Shown one piece after another: positions 1-10,931 of a stretch of 64,000 nt of DNA; position 1 is the first letter of the stretch; every line of letters begins with the position of its first letter. Below the pieces are notes generated by a model, which had not been told where the DNA came from, searched no databases, and worked only from the letters and a program-made list of their open reading frames with translations. This DNA comes from Maylandia zebra. Taxonomy: Eukaryota; Chordata; Actinopteri; Cichliformes; Cichlidae. Made by a program: the position numbers and the translations under genes. The stretch spans positions 388,826 through 452,825 of the forward strand of contig NC_135170.1 in NCBI RefSeq assembly GCF_041146795.1. The letters run 5' to 3'.

Positions 1-870
1 TGGTCATTCTATAAATGCTGTCCGTGTAAATGGTCTTACCTGTAAACACTGTATATCCACCGGATTCCAGCCAGAGTGGATTCTGGAGTCTTCCACGCTC
101 CTGTTAGTGATCCTCCATCTGGATGGATGAGAACAACCTTCTGAACAATCTAGCAGGAGATGGCCCATATCTATGGGACTGATTTGTGCTAATAACGCCC
201 ATTGTTTGGACTGATAACAGCCGAAGCGGGTGAATAAACCCAGTAGCTAGCTGTGCCATTACCCAGCATACACCACTCCCTCCGTAAATGCAATAAACCA
301 TACAAAAGCATCGTTCTACCTGTTTTTCAGGTAGTTGTTTACATTATATAATTTATTGTGTTCTGTATACGTCACTACAATGTGATTTGGAAAATGTCTA
401 AATATACCGACAACAGGCACTTCCGCAGCAATCTCTTCAATCGGAGGACCCTTCACGTCAATTCCCGACGCGAGGGGGGTACCCTGCGCGTCCATAAGTG
501 AAGCAGAGGGAGCCTGACCATGCGTCACACGTTTGACGAGTTGGGAATGAGAACGTGTTGATAATCCAGTTTTGAGATCTTTGATCTTTGAGATCTTCGT
601 GCTTCGGCCACCAGATGCTGTAAAAGAGGACTGTGTTGAAAAGCTTCGAGTAATGAATCCTGTTTCAAATTATACGCGCCGATGCTTCAGAGAGCTTCAT
701 TTGGCCATTGCTTATATTTACCTTCATTTTTCGAGCCGCCAGTCGCAGTGAAACCATCAGCAGAGAAATGAGCAAGCCAGGTAATAGAAAGCGTGAGTTA
801 TAAGCAGCGACCCCAATCACTACTGCAAAGACACTGGCTCAAAAATGGCCCCGTGAGTGTGAATATGTGA
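1..870. other. Unassigned sequence, no supported gene
   Basis: No exon, RNA gene or recognisable repeat could be supported here. Short open frames exist on the minus strand (for example 316-528) but they lack recognisable domains or splice context. Confidence 0.5.
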
Positions 871-874
871 GGTC

Positions 875-911
<37 letters not shown>
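875..911. repeat. (CA)n microsatellite
   Basis: An uninterrupted CA dinucleotide run of about 35 bases. It creates a spurious poly-Val/Cys open frame on the minus strand. Confidence 0.95.
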
Positions 912-913
<2 letters not shown>

Positions 914-1188
914 ATGAGCCGCTGGATGTTTATCTCACATACACATGGGTATCTGCTGAGCTCTAAAAGAGCGAGAGCATGAAATTTGAACTTGCTGTCA
1001 TTCACACATACAATCTTCTCCACTGGAACACGGACTGCACCTGCATCACGTGCATTAATATATGTAACATTAAAGTACTAGATTAATGGACAGGTTACAT
1101 AAATGAACTATTTCTCCCACTTCAGTTCACACCTCTATTGTTACATACTATTTACAAATTAATTTCTCACTTCCATTTCCCGGGATGT

Positions 1189-1462
1189 AGGGTGGCCACG
1201 GATCAGGTATCAGAGCAATTCATCTACCAATCAGATGGTCAGTGGAACAATCTCCAGCTCCTTCTGTGGAAGTATCAACTATCCTTAGACAAGATACTCA
1301 AAGCACTGTTGCTCCCAGTGCATCCATCAGAGATAAAAGTACTTAGGTATAGATTTAAAAAACTGTGTGAATGTGTGCGATTGGGTGAATAAGCCTCACA
1401 GCAGAATGTGCTTCGAGTGCTCAAACTGAGTAGAAAACACTTCTTAAATACCAGTCCAGTTA
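1189..1462 (+). repeat. Degenerate tRNA-type SINE copy
   Basis: This resembles the better-preserved tRNA-derived SINE at 18823-19077 in the same orientation. Shared stretches are the leader (GTGGCCACGGATCAGG against GTGGCTGTGGCTCAGG), the GTGCATCCATC segment, the region ending in GTGCGATTGGGTGAATAAG, and the 3' end ...CCAGTCCAGTT. The box B region is badly eroded. Confidence 0.5.
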
Positions 1463-1566
1463 CCCGCCTATACTGTTTCATTCTGAATAAATGTCCCATG
1501 TCCTGTCCAAAATATAAACTGGCTTCAGCATGGCTTTCCCATCCTTGAGTTGAATTACTGTACCAT

Positions 1567-3231
1567 CCCACCCCTGGCGCCGTTGCCCACCTCTCAATTT
1601 TAAATACACGTAGACATTGAGGGCTAGCAGGAGGGACCATGCACTTACCTGCTGCTCTCTGGCAGGTAGCTCCAAGCCCTCCTGGGTTTTAAATGCACCT
1701 TAGAACACACATGCATCAACACTACAATGAGTGGGTGGAGGGAGGTTTGGAGTCTTCTCTCACCCCCGTTCTCTGCGACCTGCTGGAGCAGGGGGGGGGC
1801 TAGGACTGCTAGGACTAGGAGGAGGAGTTGGCCGTCCGACTGCGGTCTGGAGTGTGGGGCCTCCCTGCTGCTGCGGAGTCGGGGCGGTCTGCCTCTCCCC
1901 ACCGCAGGGAAAAGGGTAACACCACCTGGGTCTGGGTGCAGTTCCCCCCTCCAGGGGCAAGGGTACCTGGACCCGGTTTGTAGAGTACGCTTGGGGAGTG
2001 TGATCGTGTGTACAGCGTCTCTTTATGTCTGTCTCCACGTTGGTTGAGTGTGGAGTAAGTGCATATGAGAGCATGAGGGTGGGAATGGATGTTTGTATCT
2101 GTGTGTGCCTGTATGTCTGTGTCTATATGTCAGGTTGGGTGTCAGGCACCACCTCTCTGGGGACATCTCAGGCCCTCCAAGGTTTGGAGGCCTTTCTCCC
2201 CCCACCACCACTTCCCCTGCCAGTGGCGGACCCCCTCAGACATCGGTGCGTTGGTGGTTCTTTGTGTCCGGGGATGGGCGTCCGGGTACACACCGGCTCA
2301 CTCCTTGGCGGCCGCTTATCGGGGCCTGGAGCCTGGGGCTCGCTCGGGCCACTTCGGAGGTGGGGTGCCCCCGGCCTCTCGGCCTGGGGCTCGGTCACTC
2401 AGGCACAGCTGGCTGCCGGCGGAGCTCACGGGCGCGTCACTGCAACTCCCCCTGGCTTCTGCTCCGCGGCTGCTGAGTGAGCCCTCATCTGGGACTCTCC
2501 TCAGCTCTTTCTGGGACAGTGGCGCGGCTGCCCCTCTGTTGGTCTTCCTTGGTCTCTTGTGCTCTGGGGGCCTCTGGATGTCTGGAGTTTTGATCTCCTC
2601 CATACCTGCTTCATGCCCTGGAGGACGGGGCTGTGGCCCCCCCACACCCTCTAGCAGATCATTACATGAAGGAACCTTTTAAAAAAACAAGCGCGTCCAT
2701 GCTCACAGGTGTACACACGGGTGATCACACCCACAAACTACACCCTTTTTGGCTCCTACCTCAAAGCACACTGTGTGCTGTTGATCTTATGTGCTGCACA
2801 ATAATGTTTAACATTTAGTATTTACTGTCATATTCCCATATATCATTGTGATGTTGTTTATTCTGTTACTCTTGTTCTCTTCTGCTTGTTCTCTTTTTTC
2901 TTTCTCAGCAGGTGATCCAGGTGATCGATAGATGGATTTTTTTCTCTCTGCCCGTTCTGTTGGTTTTTGTCTTTTGCCCTTCTCCCCCGTCCCTCTTCTC
3001 AGCTGTTTCTCTTTCCCTCTTTCTTTCTCCCCTTCTTTCCCCCAGTCAAGTCTGTCCCGTATTCAGTAAGTGAAAATAAAATAAACAATAAAAGGTGAAT
3101 CAAATGGACCATTACGGCAAGGCTGGGATGGTCAGTTTGGTAAAGTAAATCCGTTGGGCATCTTTCTTTGCCTTTAGACAACAATTCTGATGCAAAAGAG
3201 CCAAACGGGACAGGCAAAAAAAAAAAAAAAA
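1567..3231 (+). mobile_element. Poly(A) retroposon with 15-bp target-site duplication
   Basis: The segment is flanked by perfect copies of GAATTACTGTACCAT at 1552-1566 and 3232-3246. It ends in a 16-base A run (3216-3231) preceded by several AATAAA-like signals near 3075-3100. That is the signature of LINE-type target-primed insertion. The 5' half is GC-rich (1730-2660), followed by a polypyrimidine stretch (about 2870-3055). No reverse transcriptase, endonuclease or other domain is recognisable; the longest open frame (2089-2682, 197 codons) looks like composition. It is either a non-autonomous element mobilised by a LINE or a retrocopy of a non-coding RNA. Confidence 0.85.
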
Positions 3232-3246
3232 GAATTACTGTACCAT

Positions 3247-3860
3247 GAAATCATTAAGGGTAGTAAAGGCAGCCCTGAAGAAATGAGGTTAGCAGGGATG
3301 GAAACAAGCGCTGGGAAGAAATGATCAGGTCTGTCGGCATTCCAAGAAACTGGCTCTAGATTGTGTAATTATGTGAGACTGCAAACTTGTGTTATGGGAG
3401 GATTGTGCGTGTGAGCACTACGCAGTATAAAAGAATACTAATGCAAGAATATTCATTTTACACTGACTTTAATTCATGGGAAATTTGCCAATAAATATAG
3501 AGACAAAAAATAAAATACAAAAAAATGTCAACAATTTCACAAAATGGAACAAGCCATTCACAAATGCCAACACTTAGCCTTCTATCTGGGTCTATCCTGG
3601 GAAATGTTTTTTCTGCTACCGAGGTCTACTGCAGAATGTGGACTCTAATCAGAAATGCAGTGTACTATAAAACACTTGAGAATGTGCAGTTTAGATTCTG
3701 ATTAAGCTACACACCAGAGAGAATATTTGGCCGTATGTAACAGGATGCTCAGGAAGACATCACTCTGGGAAAAGAAATTTACAGGCACGTTCTGACTACA
3801 AGCTAGCTCAGATTTTTCATTTGTCTAAGAAAGTGGCACGAGGATCCTAAACTGCAGGTT
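3247..3860. other. Unassigned AT-rich spacer
   Basis: No gene, RNA or repeat family is recognised between the retroposon and the candidate exon at 3861-4010. Confidence 0.5.
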
Positions 3861-4010
3861 TCAATGCTTCAGCTCAGGTAACAGCTGTTGGTTGACTACT
3901 TCTTTGCTTCCATCCATGGTCTTTCTTCCTGCTGGAGCAGAAGAATCGGGAGGTCTGGATGATAAATCAGATGAAGGCGTTGGGCTGGTTAGCCTCTGGA
4001 TTCTAGAGAT
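3861..4010 (-). CDS. Candidate terminal coding exon of an unidentified gene
   Basis: On the minus strand a good 3' splice site (pyrimidine-rich ...CTTTCCACAG) sits just above 4010. It is followed by 49 open codons rich in Ser, Pro and Arg, ending in Leu-Pro-Glu-Leu-Lys-His and a TGA at 3861-3863. No upstream partner exon, known domain or nearby minus-strand poly(A) signal was found, so the gene is not identified. It lies downstream of lin7b in the same orientation and could be the end of another collinear gene, or chance. Confidence 0.3.
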   Translation of the reverse strand: MSRIQRLTSPTPSSDLSSRPPDSSAPAGRKTMDGSKEVVNQQLLPELKH

Positions 4011-4615
4011 CTGTGGAAAGTGAAAGAATGCATTAACCTACATGGTGATATATGACCACAGCTACACAGTCTATCAGCCAGACCCTATTTGTTATTCAGG
4101 TTTATCTAAGCAGCTATGTTGTTGTCACAGGGTAGATCCAGGACATGTTGGAGATATTCCGGTGTGTGGGGATCAGGGATTCTGGGCATTTCTGCTTAGA
4201 CTGCTGCCCCTGAAATGGAGGGATGGATCAATTTGTGCCACCTATAGTATCTTCGTCATACACCAACTGCTTACTTGATACATATGTAATTCTTTGACAT
4301 GTTGCATGAGAAAAATAAGGAAAAAAGCATCCAGTAACCGATCCTTTAAGCTCCATTTGTACTTGGTATCTGGACATTCGTGTTTCAGATGGACATCGTA
4401 TTTGACTATGAGCAAGCGCTGGTGACAGTAGGAACAGGAACATTTCCATTCCAACAACAAACATCCGCAGAAATGGGCTCAAGGAGGGGTAGCCATCTAC
4501 TGCCACCAGTTCTCTATCACAGACTATCTCACCACTCCGTTTCCCATATGTACGGGGAATGATCCCCCTTTGTCAGGGCGTGTCGATATGACCTTAAGAC
4601 TCTCCACAGCTATGG
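4011..4615. other. Unassigned sequence
   Basis: No supported gene. The minus-strand frames at 4228-4506 contain a Cys/His cluster (C-x2-C...H) reminiscent of a transposon-encoded zinc-binding segment, too weak to name. Confidence 0.4.
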
Positions 4616-4850
4616 TAAATGGCCTGTATTTGTATAGCACTTTTACTAGTCCCCCCTAGGGATCCCAAAGCGCTTTACACACCCAGTCATCCACCCATTC
4701 ACACACTGGCGGAGGCAGCTACAGTTGTAGCCACAGCTGCCCTGGGGCAGACTGACAGAAGCGAGGCTGCCACATTGCACCATCGGCCCTTCTGGCCATC
4801 ACCAGTAGGCGGTAGGTGAAGTGTCTTGGGGACACAATGACCGAGACTAG
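4616..4850 (+). repeat. Dispersed SINE-like repeat, copy 1
   Basis: Starts GTAAATGGCCTGTATTTGTA and continues with AAAGCGCTTTACAC and a region ending in CACTGACAG/CTGACAGAAG. The same family is present in reverse at 52244-52449, so this is a dispersed repeat. Class (SINE or short DNA element) is not settled from two copies. Confidence 0.7.
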
Positions 4851-5033
4851 AAGAGAGATCTGTGTGTGGCATGAAGAACGAGGAGGGCAGCTGGACCGCT
4901 GCCACAACAACAGTCTGGAAATAAAGACAATTTACAGTGCTGTGCGTGGGTTCTTTATTCTGTCACAACAGCTTTGAAGTTATTTTATTCCTCCCAGATT
5001 GTGTTATCTTTGGTAGTTTTCTAGGACATTTCC

Positions 5034-5635
5034 TGTCAGGATCCTGGAGCTCCTGACCCAGTGTTGTGAGTTTCTTGTGTCTCAGGGTTTTTGTGTTATG
5101 TTGCATGTTCTAAGTTGTCTTTGTTGCCTCAGTTTGTTCTATAGTCTAGTATCTTAGTTTGGGTTTCTTGTATTCTGGTTAGTTTTCTGAGTGTTTAGTA
5201 GCCGCCCTCTGTGCCTCTTTTATGTTGGTCTCTGTGTTTCTTAGTTGCTCTGTCTCCCCTAGTCAGTCTGCGTCTGTGTTACATTTCCTGTTTTACTTTG
5301 AAGGTCTGTGTCCTACGTGAATGTATTGAGTTTCGCTTCCCTTTCGTCTGGTTATGTCTGATTTCTCCCAGCTGTGCTCCCCTCCTGTGTCTCATTCCCC
5401 TCGTTATTTCCCAGTGTATTTAAGTCCTGTGTTTCTCTGAGTCAGTGTCGCGTCGTCCCTCATTGCTGTGTTACTCGCTCCCTGTGTTTTCTTGAACTTA
5501 AAGTTCCCAGTGTGGCTTTGTTTTGTATGCATCTTCCTTGCCAGCCAATAAAGCTGTGATTTTGAGTTCATCCCTCGAGTCTGAGAGCCTGCATTTTGGG
5601 TCCAACTCCTGCCTGCCACACAGCGCTTGTTGACA
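5034..5635 (+). mobile_element. Solo LTR with 5-bp target-site duplication
   Basis: 602 bp starting TGTCA and ending TGACA, flanked by TTTCC on both sides (5029-5033 and 5636-5640). Internally it has a TATA-like TATTTAAG near 5417 and an AATAAA signal near 5547, the layout of a retroelement LTR (U3-R-U5). No internal gag-pol or second LTR is nearby, so it is a solo LTR left by recombination. It looks like LTRs of fish Ty3/Gypsy elements, but the superfamily cannot be proven from the LTR alone. Confidence 0.82.
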
Positions 5636-5640
5636 TTTCC

Positions 5641-6220
5641 ACTACATAAATGGGAGGAAATTATTTGGTTTTGTTGAAAGGGAGGATGTTGGAAAGGCCT
5701 GACTTGCCCAAACATATAGTGTGGGTGTGCTGGAAATGTCTCAGTCTGCAAGATCTTTGGCAGAAGTTCAACAGAGGGGTAGTGGGGAGGAGGTTGGGGG
5801 CATTGGCTGGACCATTCTGCACTAGAGCCCTGTGCAGGACGATTTTTTCAATCTGGCTGCCAGTGGCGGCTCATTTAAACCTATTATTATTAACTCGTGC
5901 TTTTTCCATCCAGATCACAAATGCATGCAGCAGTCTGTACTTTGAAAGCTTTCATCCTGCCAGTGTAAAACACACAGGTAGATGTCACTGAACAGCAGCG
6001 ATGTGAAACTATGAAATACAAGAACTTTGCCACACTTCTCACAAGTCCAGCTCTTTACCTTCTTGGTTCTTAACGATGTTAAAACTTTTCCACTGGTTCA
6101 CTCCAGCCTTAATTTTGTTACTAACATCAGTTGTACCCTCCATCCTGCTAGCATTCTTGGGACCCCCTGTCAATTTTTAGCCACCTGCCTCAGCATCAGC
6201 AACCAACCTGCTCCTGCAAG
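5641..6220. other. Unassigned sequence
   Basis: Between the solo LTR and the MITE-like repeat. No gene or RNA is recognised. Confidence 0.4.
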
Positions 6221-6227
6221 ATTTGTA

Positions 6228-6390
6228 GCCCTTTTTCATTAGTACCTACTCAGGTCGGCTTGATGTTTTTAGGGTTTTCCACTAGGTCACAGCACATGTT
6301 ACCAGGTACTTTTTTAGTACCTACTCTGCTGGGTTCCAAGCAATCCAAGGCAATCCGAAAATGTGACATCAAAAGACTGCATGGTTCCCA
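6228..6390. repeat. MITE-like repeat relic
   Basis: The stretch GTTACCAGGTACTTTTTTAGTACC with following CTGCTGGGTTCCAAG and AATGTGACATCAAAA is typical of a short non-autonomous DNA repeat of fish genomes. A related relic may be present at 32560-32740. Terminal repeats were not fully resolved. Confidence 0.4.
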
Positions 6391-6584
6391 AGTCTGACAA
6401 AAAGCTGAGTCCAGTCCAAGTCCACATGAAGGAAACGGCTTGCCTTTCCGAGTGTTAGGTAGCTTAATCATTTCTAAAAGAAAATAAAGTGTTTGTGTTA
6501 TTTTAGCCAACATGTAATTGGTGCAGATGGGTTGTATGTGCGCTAAGTCACTGCTGACCTGCTCCCAGGCAGACACATGAAACC

Positions 6585-6900
6585 TCTGACAGGCTTAGTT
6601 GACCCACTCCCATCTCCCCATGCCCACATTCTTCCACTTCTAGCCAAACATTACTGGTATGTCTCCTGCCTGCCCAGTTCCACAAGCTGCGCAGATGTAA
6701 ACAACCCTCAGAGAAGTGGGATCAATGAGTTGGGAGAAGTCATGGGGTTGTTGCCATGTCTCAGTTAAGCTGGGAAAGTCTAACTTACGGTTGGTGAGGA
6801 GATGCTGGATTAGATGGTTGTTGCTCATAAGTGTCTGAATGTTTAATAGATTAACAAAGACAGTGGTGTTATCACATGTGGCAGACCGATTGGATAACAC
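6585..6900 (-). mobile_element. L2-type LINE: inverted endonuclease-domain fragment
   Basis: The minus strand encodes the beginning of an APE-type endonuclease as found in fish L2/Maui LINEs: a Leu-Asn-Ile start, then a Leu-Thr-Glu-Thr-Trp motif (LTETW, holding the catalytic Glu) and a Tyr-Ile-Cys. The adjoining LINE parts at 6943-12290 are on the plus strand, so this piece is inverted relative to the rest of the element. Confidence 0.65.
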
Positions 6901-6942
6901 ACTGAGGTCATTACCCTGACTGGTATTGCATTTTGCAAAACA

Positions 6943-7995
6943 ATGTGGGACTCTGTAGTTTTCTCTGGTCCCCTCCCCAATCAGACCAGGAGTGACATGT
7001 TTAGCCGCATGTTCTCCTTAAATTGCTGGCTGTCTGAGTGGTGTCCCAGAAACGATGTGGGCTTCATAGATAATTGGCAAACCTTCTGGAGGAAACCTGG
7101 TCTTGTTAGGAGAGACGGCATCCATCCCACTTTGGATGGAGCAGCTCTCATTTCTAGAAATATGGACAAATTTATTAAACCCCCCAAAATATGACTATCC
7201 AGAGTTGGGACCAGGAAGCAGAGTTGCAGTCTTACACGCCTCTCTGCAGCTTCTCTCCTCCTGCTACCCCCCCAAAAACCCATCTCCATAGAGACTGTGT
7301 CAGCTCCCAAACAGACAAAAAACAAACTAAAAACCAGCAACAAACAACTTAAACATAAACAATTTGCAAAGCCAGAACATCTTACTATTCATCACTGATT
7401 GAAGAAAATAAGACCAACCCCAGGTTTCTCTTCAGCTCTGTAGCCAGGCTGACAAACGGTCAGAGCTCTGTTGAGCCAACCATCCCTTTAACGTTAACTA
7501 GTAATGACTTCATGAACTTCTTCACAAATAACATTTTTATCATTAGAGAAAAAATTACCAGTAATCATCCCACAGATGTAATATTATCTACAGCTACTCT
7601 TAGTACCATTGATGTTAAGTTAGACTCTTTTTCTCTAATTGATCTTTCTGAGTTAACTTCAATAATTACTTCCTCCAAACCATCAACGTGTCTTTTAGAC
7701 CCCATTCCTACAAAACTGCTCAAAGAAGTCCTGCCATTAATTAATTCTTCAATCTTAAATATGATCAACCTATCTCTAATAATCAGCTATGTACCACAGG
7801 CCTTCAAGCTAGCTGTAATTAAACCTTTACTCAAAAAGCATCTCTAGACCCAGCAGTCTTAGCTAATTATAGGCCAATCTCCAACCTTCCTTTCATATCA
7901 AACATCCTTGAAAGAGTAGTTGTCAAACAGCTAACAGATCATCTGCAGAGGAATGGCTTATTTGAAGAGTTTCAGTCAGGTTTCAGAGCTCATCA
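6943..7995 (+). mobile_element. L2-type LINE, 5' part (esterase-like region and pre-RT)
   Basis: Bases 6943-7194 encode a segment with SGPLP, a Gly-Phe-Ile-Asp-Asn-Trp motif and DGIHPTLDG, the end of the SGNH-esterase-like domain found in ORF1 of L2/CR1 elements. The frame at 7512-7847 (with earlier frameshifts) is the region before the reverse transcriptase (DPIPTKLLKE), leading to an ANYRPISNLP-type block and FQSGFR at about 7860-7990. The endonuclease normally between these regions is missing here. Several frameshifts and stops show it is dead. Confidence 0.75.
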
Positions 7996-8070
7996 TAGGG
8001 CTGCTCGATTATGGCAAAAATGATAATCACGATTATTTTCACTGAAATTGAGATCTCGATTATTTGACGA

Positions 8071-9509
8071 TAGAGCAGGGCGATATGGCCAAAAATATTT
8101 ATCACGATATATATTTGAAAATTTGCGATAACGATATAACTGACGATATAATTGATGCGAGACAAAATACAACTCCACAACATTACTAGCGCAAAAAGAC
8201 AACCTTCCATTTATTTTCACGTAAACAAGAAGCTGGTTTTTATGTACACTAAAGCTTTATAAAAAATTTATCAGTGCAAATGCAAATTCCTTGCTGAAAG
8301 TTTAACCCAAAGGCATTTCCAGTAGAAATTGGCTGACATATCCTGAGCATAACCATGTATAATATCCACTGAAGTTAAAAAGAGGTGCTTTGCAACATTA
8401 AACTGCAGTGTGCAGTACGCATTTTTCGGACCATAAGGTGCACAGGATTATAAGGCACATTAAGCGAAACAAAGCAGTCAGATAAATCAAACTTTATTAA
8501 ACTCATTCTTCTTGCTTCCTCCACTTCTGTACCATTGATTCATTAATGTTGAATTCTCTGGCAGTTGATCTATTCCCATGTTGTTGCAGTATATTAATGA
8601 CTAACCTCGTATTGTGGATGGATTATCTCAGTTGTTCTCCTGACTGAAGTTTGGTCCGTTTACAGCATCCTGCCATGCGATTGCATTTGTCTCTAACCAT
8701 GAAGAACCTTCACGTTAACTTTTATAAGTGGAAAAATGTTAGTGTTCGTCCTCCAGCTTCACTGTTATGTTATGCTAACATAGCTGTGTCGCTAGCGATC
8801 ACGTAGCACATCATTATATACCAGCTAGCCCAACTTCAGTAACCCTACAAACGTCACCACTGTTTAGTTTCCTGTCTTCATTTATGTTGGAAGTGATAGC
8901 AGAGCTGTACGTTTGAATTTTTTCAGAAATCTCTCAGTCAGAACATGCGCTATATCATGCTTAGGTAACTAGCGAAACTAGCGAGCTACTTCCGCTAGCT
9001 TCCTGCTAACTTCTAACTCCGTTAAATGTAATAACTTTTGTTTTCATGGATGCCTGGAAGTTAAACTTTATAGTTACACCTGGTAAAGCAGCAATGCTGA
9101 TCGTTTTATTAAAGATGAAATCATTTAGACAGTTTTCAACTCTCAGTGATGCTGCAGTGTTGTTTGACCTGAAGTCAAATATACAGAGTTTGGGACCCAG
9201 ATTACTCCCAGATTTAAGAGCATCTTAGTCCGACAAATACGACAATAACAACGGCCGCTTGCATGTTCTGCAAAAAAATGTGCTTTGTTGAGTATCTGAC
9301 GGACAAACACCAAACCAGTTCCACATCATGGAAGTTGCACCATTTTTACAAACCAATTCTGGTTCCTCAACAATCGGCCATGTGCGTATGAAAACAAAGG
9401 CACTGCGCATGCGCGTTTTACTCCCATTCTATCGCGATATTTCATTTTCCTATCGTTGCCTAACATTATACCGGTATTACCGTGAACGGTATAATATGGC
9501 CCAGCCCTA
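8071..9509. mobile_element. Second hAT element nested in the first
   Basis: Starts TAGAGCAGGGCGATATGG and ends ...ATATGGCCCAGCCCTA. The 8-bp duplication TTTGACGA is at 8063-8070 and 9510-9517. Its ends match the family of the complete element at 21838-23212 (TAGAGCTGGGCGATATG). It carries no transposase and contains a further repeat at about 8413-9230. Confidence 0.9.
8413..9230 (-). repeat. 'ATAAGGCRC' interspersed repeat, copy A (nested)
   Basis: Begins CAGTACGCATTTTTCGG, then GGATTATAAGGCACATTAAG. It is the reverse complement of the repeat copies at 17465-18110 and 53467-54335 (shared GTGACGTTTGTAGGGTTACT and CCATCCACAATACGAGG in those copies). No transposase seen. It lies inside the hAT element 8071-9509. 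Confidence 0.8.
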
Positions 9510-9528
9510 TTTGACGATATTTATTTAA

Positions 9529-10429
9529 CCCTTTAAGACCTACCATAGAACCAAGTCCGCCAGAGCTTATATTATTTTTTTACATGTTGTAGTGCCATTT
9601 GTGGGAGCATTTCAAGTTGCTATACAACTGTTATAGCCCATATTTTAATAATATGTATGCATTAAGTCCATAGTAATTACATTAATTGCAAAAAAGTGCA
9701 ATAAACTACAAAAAAAATTGAAAATCGTTTTTGTTTTTTGTTTTTTTACATATATTTCTACTTGGAGAAATTTATGAGGCTTATCCCTCAAAACTTTAAA
9801 TACAAAAAAGTTGCAAAAAGTAGTTTACAACAACAGGAAATTTATTTTGAGTGTCTTCATAGTTTTATTTTGGAGATACAGCAATTTTTATACACTGCAG
9901 GAAAAACAAAAAAACAATCCTATGATGCAAATTTGCAAAGAAAACAGCATCAAAATAAACTATTTCCAGCAGTGCAATTCGAGTTCTAAGCATCCCAGCA
10001 ACTATTCAGAAAAGTATAGAGTCAAACATGACTTATAAAAACACCAGTATAGGCTTTTAAGGCCTACAAGTAAAAAACTACATTTTCCGCGAAAATGACG
10101 TCACTTCCGGTTTCGGGCAGGAAATGCGATAGTTCGCGTTGACGTCTTTTTCAATGTGGGAAGTGTTAAGAACAGCTGATGGATCGGCAAAGCGTGTTTC
10201 TGGAGTATTATGTTTTTGTTCCTGCAAGTGCTTTTTATGCGATTTTTGCAAAGCTTCATGTGGAAGGAAACTGTGACCGAGGACAAGCTGATGGCATAAG
10301 ATGTAAGTACAACTCCTCCGGTTTCATATGCAAAACAAATATTGCGCTAGCTTACGCGGTTCCGGTTCTACAGGGATTTAAAAATAGTTACACAAAACGG
10401 AGCGTGCTGCTCTGACCGTCTTTAAAGGG
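9529..10429. mobile_element. TTAA-target DNA transposon (piggyBac-like, non-autonomous)
   Basis: 901 bp with short inverted ends CCCTTTAAGAC / GTCTTTAAAGGG and a TTAA target duplication (9525-9528 and 10430-10433). TTAA targets are typical of piggyBac and Kolobok elements. Two modest open frames (9738-9989, 10179-10415) do not resemble transposase. It inserted into the first hAT element just beside the nested second hAT. Confidence 0.8.
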
Positions 10430-10931
10430 TTAACAATAACAATGTATTGAATAATGACTTTAAAAAATAATATAAAATAGTGCAAATACTGATAACAGTG
10501 CAAATGTTTGCAATATAAGAAATAAATGAGAAATGTAAACATCTATGTTTAGTGAACTTTGCAGTGTTGCTCTGTGGTGCAGCTACGACACCGTAGCAAA
10601 GTTTACACACTGTGTCTACTTGATCCACGTCTGACTGAACCCATAATGTTTCCACACCACTGAAGTTTTTTTACCTCTTTTCAACCAACGGCAGTCACTC
10701 TCCTCTCCAAATAACTTCTGCTTAGCTTTCCGAGCTTCCCTCGGGTCCTCTTAATTGTTGTGACGTGTGTTGGAAATGGAGAGCGGAACGCTTGATTTAC
10801 CACACGGAGCAGCGCGAGAGTAAAGCATGAGGGAGGGGCTAATAATCAGCTCAGTCATTTTTAATGATCGTTGAAAGCCCAGATCGTAATCGTGATTAAA
10901 ATTCGATTAATTGAGCAGCCCTAGCTCATCA

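Larger units (their letters stand above)
7996..10923. mobile_element. hAT-type non-autonomous transposon inserted in L2
   Basis: Terminal inverted repeats TAGGGCTGCTCGATTA (7996) and ...TAATTGAGCAGCCCTA (10923). The flanking 8-bp target duplication GCTCATCA is at 7988-7995 and 10924-10931. Excising it rejoins the L2 frame across FQSGFR...HH/TETAL. No transposase is encoded. The 2.9-kb length is mostly later insertions: 8071-9509 and 9529-10429. Confidence 0.93.

Noticed and set aside
820-1023. Minus-strand 67-codon frame with Val-Cys repeats
   Set aside because: Created by the CA microsatellite at 875-911.
2025-2682. Three overlapping plus-strand open frames in the retroposon (up to 197 codons)
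   Set aside because: GC-rich composition with all three frames open, no domains, and no start context; not credible as genes.
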